A stretch of 64,000 nucleotides of DNA from Bordetella sp. BOR01 (GTDB lineage Bacteria > Pseudomonadota > Gammaproteobacteria > Burkholderiales > Burkholderiaceae_B), in assembly GCF_019218885.1 (NCBI RefSeq), contig NZ_JAHUWT010000002.1, positions 930,001-994,000 of the forward strand, written 5' to 3'. Below are positions 1-8,225 of the stretch, in pieces. A model generated the notes under the pieces. It made no database searches. It was not told the DNA's origin and saw only the letters and a list, made by a program, of their open reading frames with translations. Both the position numbers and the translations under genes were made by a program. Each line of letters opens with the position of its first letter. The first letter of the stretch is position 1.

Positions 1-79
1 GCGAGGCGGCGCGGCGCACCAAGTCTTCATGGCCGCGGGTTAGCGGGTCGAACGTACCTGGGTAGACGGCGGTAATCAT
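1..79 (-). CDS. coaD: Phosphopantetheine adenylyltransferase, N-terminal fragment
   Basis: The reverse strand encodes the first 26 residues of CoaD, which transfers AMP from ATP to 4'-phosphopantetheine in coenzyme A synthesis. The fragment begins [20 protein letters not shown] and contains the nucleotidyltransferase pattern T-F-D-P-x-T-x-G-H near residues 9-17, as expected for the family. The ATG is at 77-79 and the gene leaves the window at its left edge. It lies 57 bases downstream of rsmD on the same strand, the rsmD-coaD order common in proteobacteria, so the two are probably co-transcribed. Confidence 0.9.
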   Translation of the reverse strand, partial: MITAVYPGTFDPLTRGHEDLVRRAAS

Positions 80-136
80 GCTGGCTCCGATCCTTGTAAC
101 TGGCGTATACCTTCCTCCGAACTCCGGATTATTGAC

Positions 137-718
137 TTATTTCCGCATTGCAGCAAATTGAAGCAATCCATAGTGGACGGCGCCTGCCCGATCGTGGCGC
201 ACGATCTCGAAATCGGCGGGCGGGTCCAGGGGCGCCTCGGACTCGGCGTAGACCAGTCCGGATTCGGTCAGGATGCCTGGCAACAGCGGCCACAGGCGCG
301 CCAGCCAGTCTTGGCCGAAGGGCGGATCGAGCAGGATCAGGTCGAAGCGCGAGGCGTCCATGCGCTGGACGACCTGCATGGCTTCGCCGGCGTGCACCCG
401 CACCGTGCCCGCGTCCAGTTTGTCGCGCAGCGTGCGCAGGGCGGCTACCGCCGTGCGGTCGTGTTCGACCAGCAGCACTTGCGCGGCGCCGCGCGAAGCC
501 GCCTCGAAACCCAGCGCCCCGCTGCCGGCGAACAGGTCCAGCACCTGCTTGCCGGCGAATTCACCACCCCACAGGTGGGCCAGCCAGTTGAACAGGGTTT
601 CGCGCACCCGGTCGGGCGTGGGGCGCAGGCCCGGTACGTCGGGCACGGTGATGGGCGTGCGCCGGTACTGGCCGGCCACGATGCGGATAGGCTTGCTGCT
701 CGTGTTGGGTTTCTTCAA
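137..718 (-). CDS. rsmD: 16S rRNA (guanine(966)-N2)-methyltransferase
   Basis: RsmD methylates G966 of 16S rRNA using S-adenosylmethionine. The product is 193 residues, normal for the family. It shows the N-terminal R-P-T-x-x-R-V-R-E-T-L-F-N-W signature, the SAM-binding loop LDLFAGSGALGFEA and the catalytic LDPPF motif of N2-guanine methyltransferases. The open frame extends far upstream, but that part is a low-complexity shadow of ftsY. I chose the TTG at 716-718 because an AGGAGG box lies about nine bases before it and the protein then has the usual length. The gene is divergent from ftsY and is followed by coaD. Confidence 0.92.
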   Translation of the reverse strand: MKKPNTSSKPIRIVAGQYRRTPITVPDVPGLRPTPDRVRETLFNWLAHLWGGEFAGKQVLDLFAGSGALGFEAASRGAAQVLLVEHDRTAVAALRTLRDKLDAGTVRVHAGEAMQVVQRMDASRFDLILLDPPFGQDWLARLWPLLPGILTESGLVYAESEAPLDPPADFEIVRHDRAGAVHYGLLQFAAMRK

Positions 719-799
719 GAAAACAGACCTCCTGCGCGAATAGTAGCCGGCCCGCGCAAGCCCGGCTCGCGGCGCGGCGATGGGAATATACTCTCGCCC

Positions 800-1966
800 A
801 TGTTCCGCTTCTTCAAGAAAAAATCCCCGCCCGCCACCCCCGCGCAGCCCGACGCCGCGCCGCAGGCGGATGCGCCGCCAGGCCCGGCCGATGCGCCTGT
901 TCCCGACCCTGTACCGGCTGCCCCGGCCCCCGAGGCCCCTGATGTTCCCGATGTTCCTGCGGAGGTCGAGCCCCGGGGCGATGCCGCCGCCGGGCAGCCC
1001 GCGGTAGCCCAGCCCTCCGCGGCGCCACCCGAGCCAGCCCCCGAACCCGCCAAGAAAGCATCCTGGCTGGGCCGGCTCAAGCAAGGCTTGTCGCGCACCG
1101 GGCAAAGCCTGGGTGGGCTGTTCGTAGGCGTCAAGGTCGACGAGAACTTGTTCGAAGAACTTGAATCGGCGCTAATCATGGCCGATGCCGGACTCGAGGC
1201 CACCGAACAACTGCTGACCGCGCTGCGCGCGCGGGTGCGCAAAGAACGTATCGAAGACGCAGCCCAGGTGAAATCGGTCTTGCGCCAAGTGCTGGCCGAC
1301 CACCTGCGGCCGCTCGAACGTACATTCGACCTGCGCCGCGCCAATCCGCTGGTGGTGATGATTGCGGGCGTCAACGGCGCCGGCAAGACCACCTCCATAG
1401 GCAAGCTGGCGCACACCTTCCAGCGCCAGGGCGCCAGCGTGCTGCTGGCCGCTGGCGATACCTTCCGCGCGGCGGCGCGCGAACAACTGATCGAATGGGG
1501 CAGCCGCAACAACGTCAGTGTCATCGCCCAGGAAGGCGGCGACCCGGCAGCCGTGGCCTTCGATGCCGTCAATGCCGGCCGTGCGCGCGGCGCGGGGGTG
1601 GTCATGGTGGATACGGCCGGCCGCTTGCCGACGCAATTGCACCTGATGGAAGAGCTGAGGAAAATCCGCCGTGTCATCGGCAAGGCCGATGGGGCCGCGC
1701 CGCACGAGGTGCTGCTGGTGATCGACGGCAATACCGGCCAGAACGCGCTGGCGCAAATCCGGGCCTTCGATGCCGCCATCGGCCTGACGGGCCTGGTGGT
1801 GACCAAGCTGGATGGCACCGCCAAGGGCGGCACGCTGGCCGCGGTGGCTGCCGGCAGCCAGGGCGTGCGCCCGGTGCCGGTGTACTGGATCGGCGTGGGC
1901 GAAGGCATGGAAGACCTGCAGCCCTTCATGGCCGACGAATTCGCGGCCGCGCTGCTGGCCGACTGA
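800..1966 (+). CDS. ftsY: Signal recognition particle receptor FtsY
   Basis: FtsY is the membrane-associated GTPase that docks SRP-ribosome complexes at the Sec translocon. The 388-residue product has a Lys-rich start (MFRFFKKK), then about 90 residues rich in Pro, Ala and acidic residues (the variable A domain), and then the NG domain. Visible GTPase motifs are the P-loop GVNGAGKTT, DTFRAAAREQL, the DTAGR switch, TKLDGTAKGG and the C-terminal GVGE...DLQPF. The ATG at 800 was chosen over upstream in-frame codons because those lie inside the divergent rsmD. It converges with the CYTH/CHAD gene, leaving 25 bases between them. Confidence 0.95.
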   Translation: MFRFFKKKSPPATPAQPDAAPQADAPPGPADAPVPDPVPAAPAPEAPDVPDVPAEVEPRGDAAAGQPAVAQPSAAPPEPAPEPAKKASWLGRLKQGLSRTGQSLGGLFVGVKVDENLFEELESALIMADAGLEATEQLLTALRARVRKERIEDAAQVKSVLRQVLADHLRPLERTFDLRRANPLVVMIAGVNGAGKTTSIGKLAHTFQRQGASVLLAAGDTFRAAAREQLIEWGSRNNVSVIAQEGGDPAAVAFDAVNAGRARGAGVVMVDTAGRLPTQLHLMEELRKIRRVIGKADGAAPHEVLLVIDGNTGQNALAQIRAFDAAIGLTGLVVTKLDGTAKGGTLAAVAAGSQGVRPVPVYWIGVGEGMEDLQPFMADEFAAALLAD

Positions 1967-1991
1967 ACGGGCCGGCGCGGGCCCGCGCCGG

Positions 1992-3635
1992 CTATTTCCA
2001 GAACGGCTTGGTGTCGGCCAGGCGGTCGAACGCCTGTTGCGCTTCGGCTATCAGTTTGTCGAGCCGGGCGCTGATCCAGCCCAGCGCAAACCAGGCCTGC
2101 GGATGCGTGCCCACGCATGCCTGGTAATAGTCTTTGGCCATGGCCAGGTCGTTGATTTCGCCCAGCCGGTCTTGCACTTCCGACAATAGCTTGCGATAGC
2201 CGCGCAGCCGGCTCTTCGGCAACAGCGATTCCGCGAACGACAGCCCGTAGCGCAGGCGCTTGCCGCGCTTGCGCAGGTCGTGCCGCGCCGGGATGTCCAG
2301 CGTGGCAAAGTCCTTGCCTTGCGCGGCCACCTTGGCATGCCAGCGATGCAGGCGGTTACCCAGCAGCTTGTGCAGCGGCTGGGGCTTGGCCTCGGTAGCC
2401 AGGGGAATGATGGTGGGTGTGATGGCGGGGGCGGTGGCACTGCCATCGAGCCGGAACGCGGGTTCGGGCGCCGTGTCGGATGCCGCCATGGGCTCTGGCG
2501 CGCTGGCCGGCGAGGGTGGTTGCACGTCCAGGCTCCATTCCAGCGCGTCCAGCAGCCAGCCCTGGAAGGCCTTGCCCGCGGCGATCGCCTGGGCATCGAT
2601 ATCGACGGGTGGCGCCTCGAAGGTGATCACCGGCATACCCGCTTGCAGCAGTACCGGGGTGACGGTTTCGTTCAGGACATCCTGGTCGCGGCTTTGGCCG
2701 AACGCCGCGAAATGGGTGCGCACGCCTTGCAGCACGGTGGCAGGCGGAGGCGCCGTCCAGCCATCGAACAGGCGCCAGGCCGAGCGCAGGCGGCGCATGC
2801 CCACGCGCAACTGGTGTACGTGTTCGGATTGGCCGGCGGGATACACCCCCAGGGTATCCACCTCGGCCAGCACGGCGGCGTTGCGCGCCACCTGATCCAG
2901 GCATTCGGCGGCAACGCGGCCCATGGCCTGCGCCGGCGTCAGGGTGTCGTCCAGCGTCACGGCGGCGGCGCCGCGCGGTGCCCAGAAGCGCGTGATGGCC
3001 GTGCCGCGGCGAACCTGGGCGTCGGGATCGTCGGCGTCCAGCGCGGCCAGTTCGCGGGCCAGGCTGGCCAGCGCATCGCCGCGTTCGGATTTGCTGCGGG
3101 CGTCCAGCACCAGGCCGTGGCGCTGCTGCCAACGGCGCGCCACAGCGAAAATGGCGGCAGGGCGGCCCGACATCAGCTCGAATTCCAGTTCGGAAATCGG
3201 CAGTTCCAGCGTGCCGGCGCGCAGTACGCCCGTGTCGTAGGCCAGCTCGATGGTGCCGTGGCGGCTGCGCACCTGGCGCAGCAGGCGCTGCACGTCGGTT
3301 TCGTAGCACAGGCCCAGTTCGCCCTTGATGGCCGACAGCGGTGCCTCGACTTCGGTGCCGGCATAAACCGACAAGTCCAGCACCGGACCCGGCCGGGCGT
3401 GATTGATCTCGACGCGGGTAATGGCGTCGGCACCGGGCATTTTCAGGGTCTGCACCCAGTCGCGGCCTTCCTGGCGCAGCCGCAGCGCAATGCGCGCGCG
3501 CGCCAATTCACGGCCTGGGGTGTCGAAATACAGGGCGCGCAGCCGGATGCGGCTGGCATTGCCCTGGCGGATATCCTGTTGTACTGCCCGGCGAGCCACG
3601 GCCGGGACATGCAATTTCAGTTCTTGTTCTGACAT
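1992..3635 (-). CDS. CYTH and CHAD domain protein, probable inorganic triphosphatase
   Basis: The 547-residue product starts MSEQELKLHVP, giving the ExExK signature (EQELK) of CYTH triphosphate tunnel enzymes. The first 200 residues or so follow the CYTH pattern, including ALYFDTP, RIALRLRQEG and LELPISELEFEL. The C-terminal half, roughly residues 240-510, is a His/Arg-rich helical CHAD domain with VHQLRVGMRRLRSAWRLF and HDLRKRGKRLRYGLSF. This arrangement matches E. coli YgiF, which hydrolyses inorganic triphosphate; CHAD domains bind polyphosphate. A Pro/Ala-rich linker near residues 370-410 interrupts the CHAD part. Triphosphatase activity is inferred from the family. Confidence 0.85.
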   Translation of the reverse strand: MSEQELKLHVPAVARRAVQQDIRQGNASRIRLRALYFDTPGRELARARIALRLRQEGRDWVQTLKMPGADAITRVEINHARPGPVLDLSVYAGTEVEAPLSAIKGELGLCYETDVQRLLRQVRSRHGTIELAYDTGVLRAGTLELPISELEFELMSGRPAAIFAVARRWQQRHGLVLDARSKSERGDALASLARELAALDADDPDAQVRRGTAITRFWAPRGAAAVTLDDTLTPAQAMGRVAAECLDQVARNAAVLAEVDTLGVYPAGQSEHVHQLRVGMRRLRSAWRLFDGWTAPPPATVLQGVRTHFAAFGQSRDQDVLNETVTPVLLQAGMPVITFEAPPVDIDAQAIAAGKAFQGWLLDALEWSLDVQPPSPASAPEPMAASDTAPEPAFRLDGSATAPAITPTIIPLATEAKPQPLHKLLGNRLHRWHAKVAAQGKDFATLDIPARHDLRKRGKRLRYGLSFAESLLPKSRLRGYRKLLSEVQDRLGEINDLAMAKDYYQACVGTHPQAWFALGWISARLDKLIAEAQQAFDRLADTKPFWK

Positions 3636-3678
3636 GGTCCACGACCGACGCTGAAACCATCGATAGTAGCCAAGACAG

Positions 3679-3723
3679 GCCGGCCATTTGATGACTAGTC
3701 ATAAAAGGTTCATCAAGGCCGGC
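3679..3723. repeat. Long imperfect inverted repeat, possible terminator or stable hairpin
   Basis: The arms GCCGGCCATTTGATGA and TCATCAAGGCCGGC pair over 14 base pairs with a two-base bulge, and the loop contains the palindrome TGACTAGTCA. It lies between the end of the phn operon and the CYTH/CHAD gene, both on the minus strand. No clean U-run follows, so a terminator role is only possible. Confidence 0.45.
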
Positions 3724-3738
3724 GGCGTGGCGGCCGGC

Positions 3739-3776
3739 GGTGTCAGGCACCCGCGCTGTGCGGGCGCCATGACACC
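3739..3776 (-). terminator. Hairpin just downstream of the phn operon
   Basis: Inverted arms GGTGTCA (3739-3745) and TGACACC (3770-3776) enclose a second nested pair CCCGC/GCGGG around a five-base loop. It begins 11 bases past the stop of the last phnE, where an operon terminator is expected. There is no strong U-tract, so the call rests on the stem and its position. Confidence 0.45.
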
Positions 3777-3786
3777 ATGGGCCTGC

Positions 3787-4611
3787 CTACAGGATCTGCT
3801 TGCGCGCCTGCGTGATGATGACTTCGGCCACCACCACCACCGCGAAAATCGCGGCCAGCACCAGGGCGACACGATCCCACTGGAACAGGTTCATTGCCGT
3901 GTCCAGCGCCATGCCGATGCCGCCCGCGCCAACCAGGCCCAGCACGGCGGATTCGCGCACGTTGATGTCCCAGCGCAGCAGCACGATGGACCAGAACGCC
4001 GGCCGGATCTGCGGCCAGTAGCCATACCACAGCACCGAGCCCTTGCTGGCGCCGGTGGCCGTCAAGGCCTCGACCGGACCGCGCTGGGCCTCTTCGATGG
4101 CTTCGCCCACCAGCTTGCCGACGAAGCCGATCGAGCGGAACGCGATGGCCAGCGTGCCGGCCAGCGGGCCCGGTCCGAAGATGGCGATGAACAGCAGGGC
4201 CCACACCAGCGAGTTGACCGAGCGGCTGGACACCAGGATCAGCCGCGCAAGCTGGTTCACCAGCCGGTTGGGGGTCAGGTTGTTGGCCGCCAACAGCCCC
4301 ACCGGCACGGCCAGCCCCACCGACAGGATGGTGCCCAGCGTGGCGATGTGCAGGGTTTCCATCAGCGGGCCATGCACGCCTTCGAAGTAGTACGACCAGT
4401 CGATGGGCCACATGCGGCCCAGCAGGTCGGCCATCTGCTCGGGGGCGTCGTACAGGAACTCGGGGATGATCTCGACACTGCGCACCGCCTGCACGATGGC
4501 GGCCACCACCAGCAGGTAAAGGGCGAAGCGCAGCAGCCGCTGCCCCATGGTGTAGCGTTGCCAGGTGCGCGGATAGCCGGCGCTGGCCAGCGCGGTGGCG
4601 TGCGCGGTCAT
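3787..4611 (-). CDS. phnE: Phosphonate-type ABC transporter permease (second PhnE)
   Basis: This is an inner-membrane permease of the PhnE family, 274 residues with about six hydrophobic segments. The cytoplasmic coupling loop has the EAA-type sequence EAIEEAQRGPVEALTATGAS, and the family pattern VGAGGIGMALDTAMN follows near residue 230. Its ATG overlaps the stop of the upstream permease by four bases, indicating translational coupling. With its partner it should form the heterodimeric channel of a phosphonate, phosphite or phosphate-ester importer. It is the last gene of the minus-strand operon. Confidence 0.88.
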   Translation of the reverse strand: MTAHATALASAGYPRTWQRYTMGQRLLRFALYLLVVAAIVQAVRSVEIIPEFLYDAPEQMADLLGRMWPIDWSYYFEGVHGPLMETLHIATLGTILSVGLAVPVGLLAANNLTPNRLVNQLARLILVSSRSVNSLVWALLFIAIFGPGPLAGTLAIAFRSIGFVGKLVGEAIEEAQRGPVEALTATGASKGSVLWYGYWPQIRPAFWSIVLLRWDINVRESAVLGLVGAGGIGMALDTAMNLFQWDRVALVLAAIFAVVVVAEVIITQARKQIL

Positions 4612-5480
4612 TCGTCTGCCCCCGGGCGCGCCAGCGGCTTGCCGCCCAGCCCGCGCGCCGCGTCGAAGCGGCGCTGCAGGATGGTGTCGAAGCCCAGGTT
4701 GTCGAGGAACACGGCCCGCACGAAGCGCGCCAGCAGTTCACCCAGCATGATGATGGCGATCAGGGTGATCAGGATGGCTGCCACGAAGTCGTAGTCGAAG
4801 CGCTGGAAGGCCGAGAACAGCGTGCCCCCGATGCCCCCGGCCCCCACGATGCCCACCATGGTGGAATTGCGCAGGTTCGAATCGAACTGGTAGGTGGCAA
4901 AGCCGATGAAGCGGGCGAACACCTGCGGCAGCACACCGAACACGATCACGTTGGCGAACGATGCGCCGGTGGCGCGTACCGCTTCGACCTGCTTGAGCGA
5001 GATCTCTTCGATGGATTCGGTGAACAGCTTGCCGATGAAGCCCACCGAGGCCACGGCCAGCGCCAGGATGCCGGCCAACGCGCCAAAGCCGACGGCCTTG
5101 ACGAACAGGATGGCAACGATCACCGGATGCAGCGAACGGCACAGCGCCACGATGGCGCGCGCGGGCCACGAGGCCCAGGCCGGCATCAGGTTGCGGGCAC
5201 CCAGCAGGCCGATGGGCAGGGCCAGCGCGATGCCCAGCACCGAGGCCAGCACGGCGATTTCCAGGCTTTCGGTCAGGCCTTGCAGCAGCGTGTCGGGCTG
5301 CTGGATATGCGGCGGGAACATGCGGCCCAGCAGGTTGGCGGCGTGCCCCAGGCCGCTGTGGAAGCGGTCCAGGCTGAAGTTGAGCTGCCCGGCCGCGTAC
5401 AGCGCGTACACGAACACCAGCACGGCGCAGAGCTTGGCCTGCCACGACAGGGCGAACGGGCGGCGCTTTACTGCAGCCAC
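4608..5480 (-). CDS. phnE: Phosphonate-type ABC transporter permease (first PhnE)
   Basis: The 290-residue integral membrane protein belongs to the same family as the next gene. It has the EAA loop [20 protein letters not shown] and the downstream pattern [18 protein letters not shown]. Its start overlaps the end of phnC by 13 bases and its stop overlaps the start of the second phnE by four. Two different permease genes in tandem, rather than one, is a common variant of phn transport operons. Confidence 0.88.
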   Translation of the reverse strand: MAAVKRRPFALSWQAKLCAVLVFVYALYAAGQLNFSLDRFHSGLGHAANLLGRMFPPHIQQPDTLLQGLTESLEIAVLASVLGIALALPIGLLGARNLMPAWASWPARAIVALCRSLHPVIVAILFVKAVGFGALAGILALAVASVGFIGKLFTESIEEISLKQVEAVRATGASFANVIVFGVLPQVFARFIGFATYQFDSNLRNSTMVGIVGAGGIGGTLFSAFQRFDYDFVAAILITLIAIIMLGELLARFVRAVFLDNLGFDTILQRRFDAARGLGGKPLARPGADE

Positions 5481-6238
5481 GATTCGCCTCCGTAGATGGT
5501 CTTCAGCATGGCGGTGTCCAGGCCCTGGCCGTCGCCGTCGTAGACGATATGCCCGCCGGACATGCCGACGATGCGGCTGGCGTAGCGGCGGGCCAGTTCG
5601 ACGTCATGGATGTTGACCAGCACCGGAATGCCATTGGCGCTGCCTTGCGCGACCAGCAGCTCCATGATTTCGACCGAGGTCTTGGGGTCGAGCGAAGACG
5701 TGGGCTCGTCGGCCAGCAGCAATTGCGGGCGCTGCATCAGGGCGCGTGCAATGCCTACCCGCTGGCGCTGGCCGCCCGACAGGGCGTCGGCGCGTTGGTC
5801 GCCGAAGCCTCCCAGGCCGACGACGTCGAGCAACTGGTAGGCGCGTTCGATGTCGTCGGGCTCGAAGCGCCGCCTCCAGGCCTTGAAGGCGCTGGTGTAG
5901 CCCAGGCGCCCGGTCAGCAGGTTTTCCATGACGGTCAGGCGTTCGACCAGGTTGTATTCCTGGAAGACCATGCCGATGCGGCGCCGCGCCTGGCGCAGCG
6001 CCGTGCCGCGGATGGCGGCCAGGTCGACCGTGCCGGCCTCGGTTTGCAGCACGATTTCGCCGCGGGTGGGGTCGATCAGCCGGTTGACGCAGCGTAGCAG
6101 CGTGCTTTTACCGGTGCCCGACGGGCCGATGATGGCCGTCAGGCCTTGCCCTTCGACGTGCAGGTCGATGCCGTTGAGCACCGGCCTGCCGGCCCGGTAT
6201 TCCTTGACCAGGCCGGCAATGCGTAGAGATGTTGCCAT
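5468..6238 (-). CDS. phnC: Phosphonate-type ABC transporter ATP-binding protein
   Basis: This 256-residue ATPase energises the transporter. Motifs in order are Walker [10 protein letters not shown] (about residues 38-46), the Q-loop [23 protein letters not shown], which is characteristic of PhnC, the ABC signature [15 protein letters not shown], Walker [13 protein letters not shown] and the switch histidine in NIHDVELA. It starts two bases after the phnD stop and overlaps the first permease. The Q-loop wording supports phosphonate-type specificity rather than amino-acid or nickel transport. Confidence 0.92.
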   Translation of the reverse strand: MATSLRIAGLVKEYRAGRPVLNGIDLHVEGQGLTAIIGPSGTGKSTLLRCVNRLIDPTRGEIVLQTEAGTVDLAAIRGTALRQARRRIGMVFQEYNLVERLTVMENLLTGRLGYTSAFKAWRRRFEPDDIERAYQLLDVVGLGGFGDQRADALSGGQRQRVGIARALMQRPQLLLADEPTSSLDPKTSVEIMELLVAQGSANGIPVLVNIHDVELARRYASRIVGMSGGHIVYDGDGQGLDTAMLKTIYGGESWLQ

Positions 6239-6240
6239 GC

Positions 6241-7245
6241 TTACTGCTTGCCCTTGCTCTTGGCGGCTTCGCGGTCATACGCGGCGCGGTTGAAGCGTTC
6301 GCCACCCGATTCGGCCACTTGGCGCACGATGGCCCAGTCTTTTTCGTACGTGACCGGATAGAAGCGGTCGGCGCCATCGAAGGCTTCTTTCATTTCGGCG
6401 GGGAAGCGGAAGTCGTAGAAGCACTTCAGCATCTGGTCGCGGAATTTGGGTTCCAGGTCGTGTGCGTACGAGAACGACGAGGTCGGGAATTTCTCGCTGG
6501 TGTAGATGATGCGGAAGTCTTCTTCCTTGACCTGGCCGCGTTCGGCCATGCGATGGAAGACATCCGATGCCACGGCGGCGGCGTCGTAGTCGCCCGAGTT
6601 CACGCCCATGACGGACTGGTCATGCTTGCCCGAGAAAATGACTTTGTAGTCTTTGTCGGGCACCAGGCCTTCTTTGGGGAACAGCGCCACGGGCGCCATG
6701 TGGCCCGAGTTCGACGAAGGCGACGTGTGGGCCAGTTTCTTGCCCTTCAGGTCGCTGAGCTTCTGGTAGGGGCTGTCTTTCTTGACGATGACGATCAGGT
6801 TGTAGCCCTGGAAGCCATCGGCATAGCCCTTGACCGCGAACGGCACGGCGCCGGCGATGTTCACCGCATAGGCCGTGGGGCCGGTTGAAAAGCCGCCCAC
6901 GTGCAGGCGGCCCGAGCGCATGGCTTCGATTTCGGCGGCGTTGCTTTGCACTTGGTAGAACACCACGCGCTTGCCGGTGCAATCGCTCAGGTATTCGGTA
7001 AACGGCTTGAAGATGTTGGCGTATACGGCCGGGTCTTCGACTGGCGTGTAAGTGAACACCAGCGTGGACGGCGTCTTGAGCTTGTCGGCGTCGGTGGGAG
7101 TATCGGCGACCAGGTCTTTATTGGCGTCGCAATACATCTGGTCGAGGTCGCCCCGGTTGGAGCAGGTGTCGGCGGCATGGGCGGACTGAAGGCCGAATGC
7201 CAGGGCGATTGCGGCGGTCGCTTGCAGCAGGCGCAGGGCTTGCAT
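6241..7245 (-). CDS. phnD: Phosphate/phosphite/phosphonate ABC transporter substrate-binding protein (PhnD-like)
   Basis: The 334-residue protein begins with a Sec signal peptide ([18 protein letters not shown]...SAHA-AD) and is predicted periplasmic. The body resembles PhnD-type binding proteins: [12 protein letters not shown], then [21 protein letters not shown], a [12 protein letters not shown] segment typical of the phosphonate/phosphite pocket, and [14 protein letters not shown]. It is encoded first in the phn operon behind a good AAAGGAG box. No C-P lyase genes follow, so its ligand is open: phosphonate, phosphite or a small phosphate ester. Confidence 0.88.
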   Translation of the reverse strand: MQALRLLQATAAIALAFGLQSAHAADTCSNRGDLDQMYCDANKDLVADTPTDADKLKTPSTLVFTYTPVEDPAVYANIFKPFTEYLSDCTGKRVVFYQVQSNAAEIEAMRSGRLHVGGFSTGPTAYAVNIAGAVPFAVKGYADGFQGYNLIVIVKKDSPYQKLSDLKGKKLAHTSPSSNSGHMAPVALFPKEGLVPDKDYKVIFSGKHDQSVMGVNSGDYDAAAVASDVFHRMAERGQVKEEDFRIIYTSEKFPTSSFSYAHDLEPKFRDQMLKCFYDFRFPAEMKEAFDGADRFYPVTYEKDWAIVRQVAESGGERFNRAAYDREAAKSKGKQ

Positions 7246-7260
7246 GATTGCGTCTCCTTT

Positions 7261-7300
7261 TTGAGTGTTCGAATATGACAGGACTCAAATATTCAAACAC
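7261..7300. promoter_or_regulatory. Interleaved inverted repeats upstream of phnD, candidate operator
   Basis: GTGTTCGAATAT at 7265-7276 and ATATTCAAACAC at 7289-7300 are inverted with 11 of 12 positions matching across a 12-base spacer. A shorter pair, TTGAG at 7261-7265 and CTCAA at 7284-7288, is interleaved with it. The element is 15-55 bases upstream of the phnD start, where a repressor would block transcription. The upstream IclR gene is the obvious candidate binder, by inference. Confidence 0.6.
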
Positions 7301-7340
7301 AAAAAAACGAAACCGCCCAGCCGGGAAATCACCTGTTTTT

Positions 7341-7389
7341 GTTTTCGCGTTGTTTTCGTGTCGCTTTCGTTCTTTTCGATTTGTTTTCG
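7341..7389. repeat. Helically phased TTTCG repeats between iclR and phnD
   Basis: Five heptamers of the form GTTTTCG, GCTTTCG or CTTTTCG begin at 7341, 7352, 7363, 7372 and 7383, so four of the five fall about one DNA turn (11 bases) apart. The tract is strikingly AT-rich against the GC-rich surroundings. It could be a curved or activator-bound segment of the phn promoter. Function is inferred only from spacing and position. Confidence 0.4.
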
Positions 7390-7409
7390 TTTCGCGCAAA
7401 ACCGCGTAT

Positions 7410-8225
7410 TTATGTGCGGTAACCCAGTTTGCGGGAAATTTCCCGCGCGCAGGCCAGCAAGGGTTTGGCGATGGTGCCGTCCCAGGCCACATCGAACAGT
7501 CCCGACGGGCCCAGGCTGGTCAGGGCCAGCACGATGCCGCCAGTGCTGTCGAAAACCGGCACCGACAAGGCGTCCACCCCCGGCAACGGGTTGCCGATCG
7601 CGCGCGCCATGCCATGCACCCGGATATCGGCCAGGCGGGCCTCGATGTCGGCGTAGGCAACCTTGCGGGGCGGGTGCTGGCCGGCGATGACGGCCGTGTC
7701 GCCTTCTTCGCGGTCTATATAGTGCTCGGCGACCTTGGGCGGCAGCCAGGCGGCGAAGACCAGGCCGGTGGCCGTGTGCAGCATGGACATCACCGTGCCC
7801 TTGCGCATGTTGACGTGTACCGGGTAGCTGGCCTCGGTCATGTGGATCATGGTGGGGCCGTGCGATCCCAGTACGGCGATGCCCAGGGTGTGGCCGATGC
7901 TGGATTGCAGCGTGGCGATCTCGGGCATGGCCACGCGCACCGGGTCCAGCCGCTGCAGGCTGACCAGGCCCATCTGCAGGGCGAACGGCCCCAGCTCGTA
8001 CTGGCCGGTCACGGCATCTTGCTGCACCAGGCCGACCCGGATGAAGCTGACCAGGTAGGGATGCGCCTTGGCCGAAGTCATGCCGGCCGCACTGGCCAGG
8101 TCGCGCAGGGTCAGCGGCTTGCCCGCATTGACCAGGGCGGCCAGCAGCGGAAAGCCGACTTCCACCGACTGGATGCTGCGCCGGCCATCGGTGGGGCGGG
8201 GTGCGGGCGTGCTGGCGGCCGTCAT
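7410..8225 (-). CDS. IclR family transcriptional regulator
   Basis: The 271-residue product has an N-terminal winged helix (RSIQSVEVGFPLLAALVNAG, then LRDLASAAGMTSAKAHPYLVSFIRVGLV) and a C-terminal IclR effector-binding domain (ATGLVFAAWLPP, VGAL-type SVPVFDSTGGIVLALTSLGP). Its ATG overlaps the stop of the HAD phosphatase gene by four bases, so the two are co-translated. It sits 164 bases upstream of phnD on the same strand and probably controls the phosphonate-type transporter. IclR proteins can repress or activate, and the ligand is not visible from sequence. Confidence 0.88.
   Translation of the reverse strand: MTAASTPAPRPTDGRRSIQSVEVGFPLLAALVNAGKPLTLRDLASAAGMTSAKAHPYLVSFIRVGLVQQDAVTGQYELGPFALQMGLVSLQRLDPVRVAMPEIATLQSSIGHTLGIAVLGSHGPTMIHMTEASYPVHVNMRKGTVMSMLHTATGLVFAAWLPPKVAEHYIDREEGDTAVIAGQHPPRKVAYADIEARLADIRVHGMARAIGNPLPGVDALSVPVFDSTGGIVLALTSLGPSGLFDVAWDGTIAKPLLACAREISRKLGYRT

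Noticed and set aside
711..820. The 12-base palindrome TTCTTCAAGAAA occurs at 711-722 and again at 809-820, flanking the rsmD-ftsY gap.
   Set aside because: Both copies lie in coding sequence for Lys/Phe-rich N termini of RsmD and FtsY, so chance and codon use explain them better than an operator pair.
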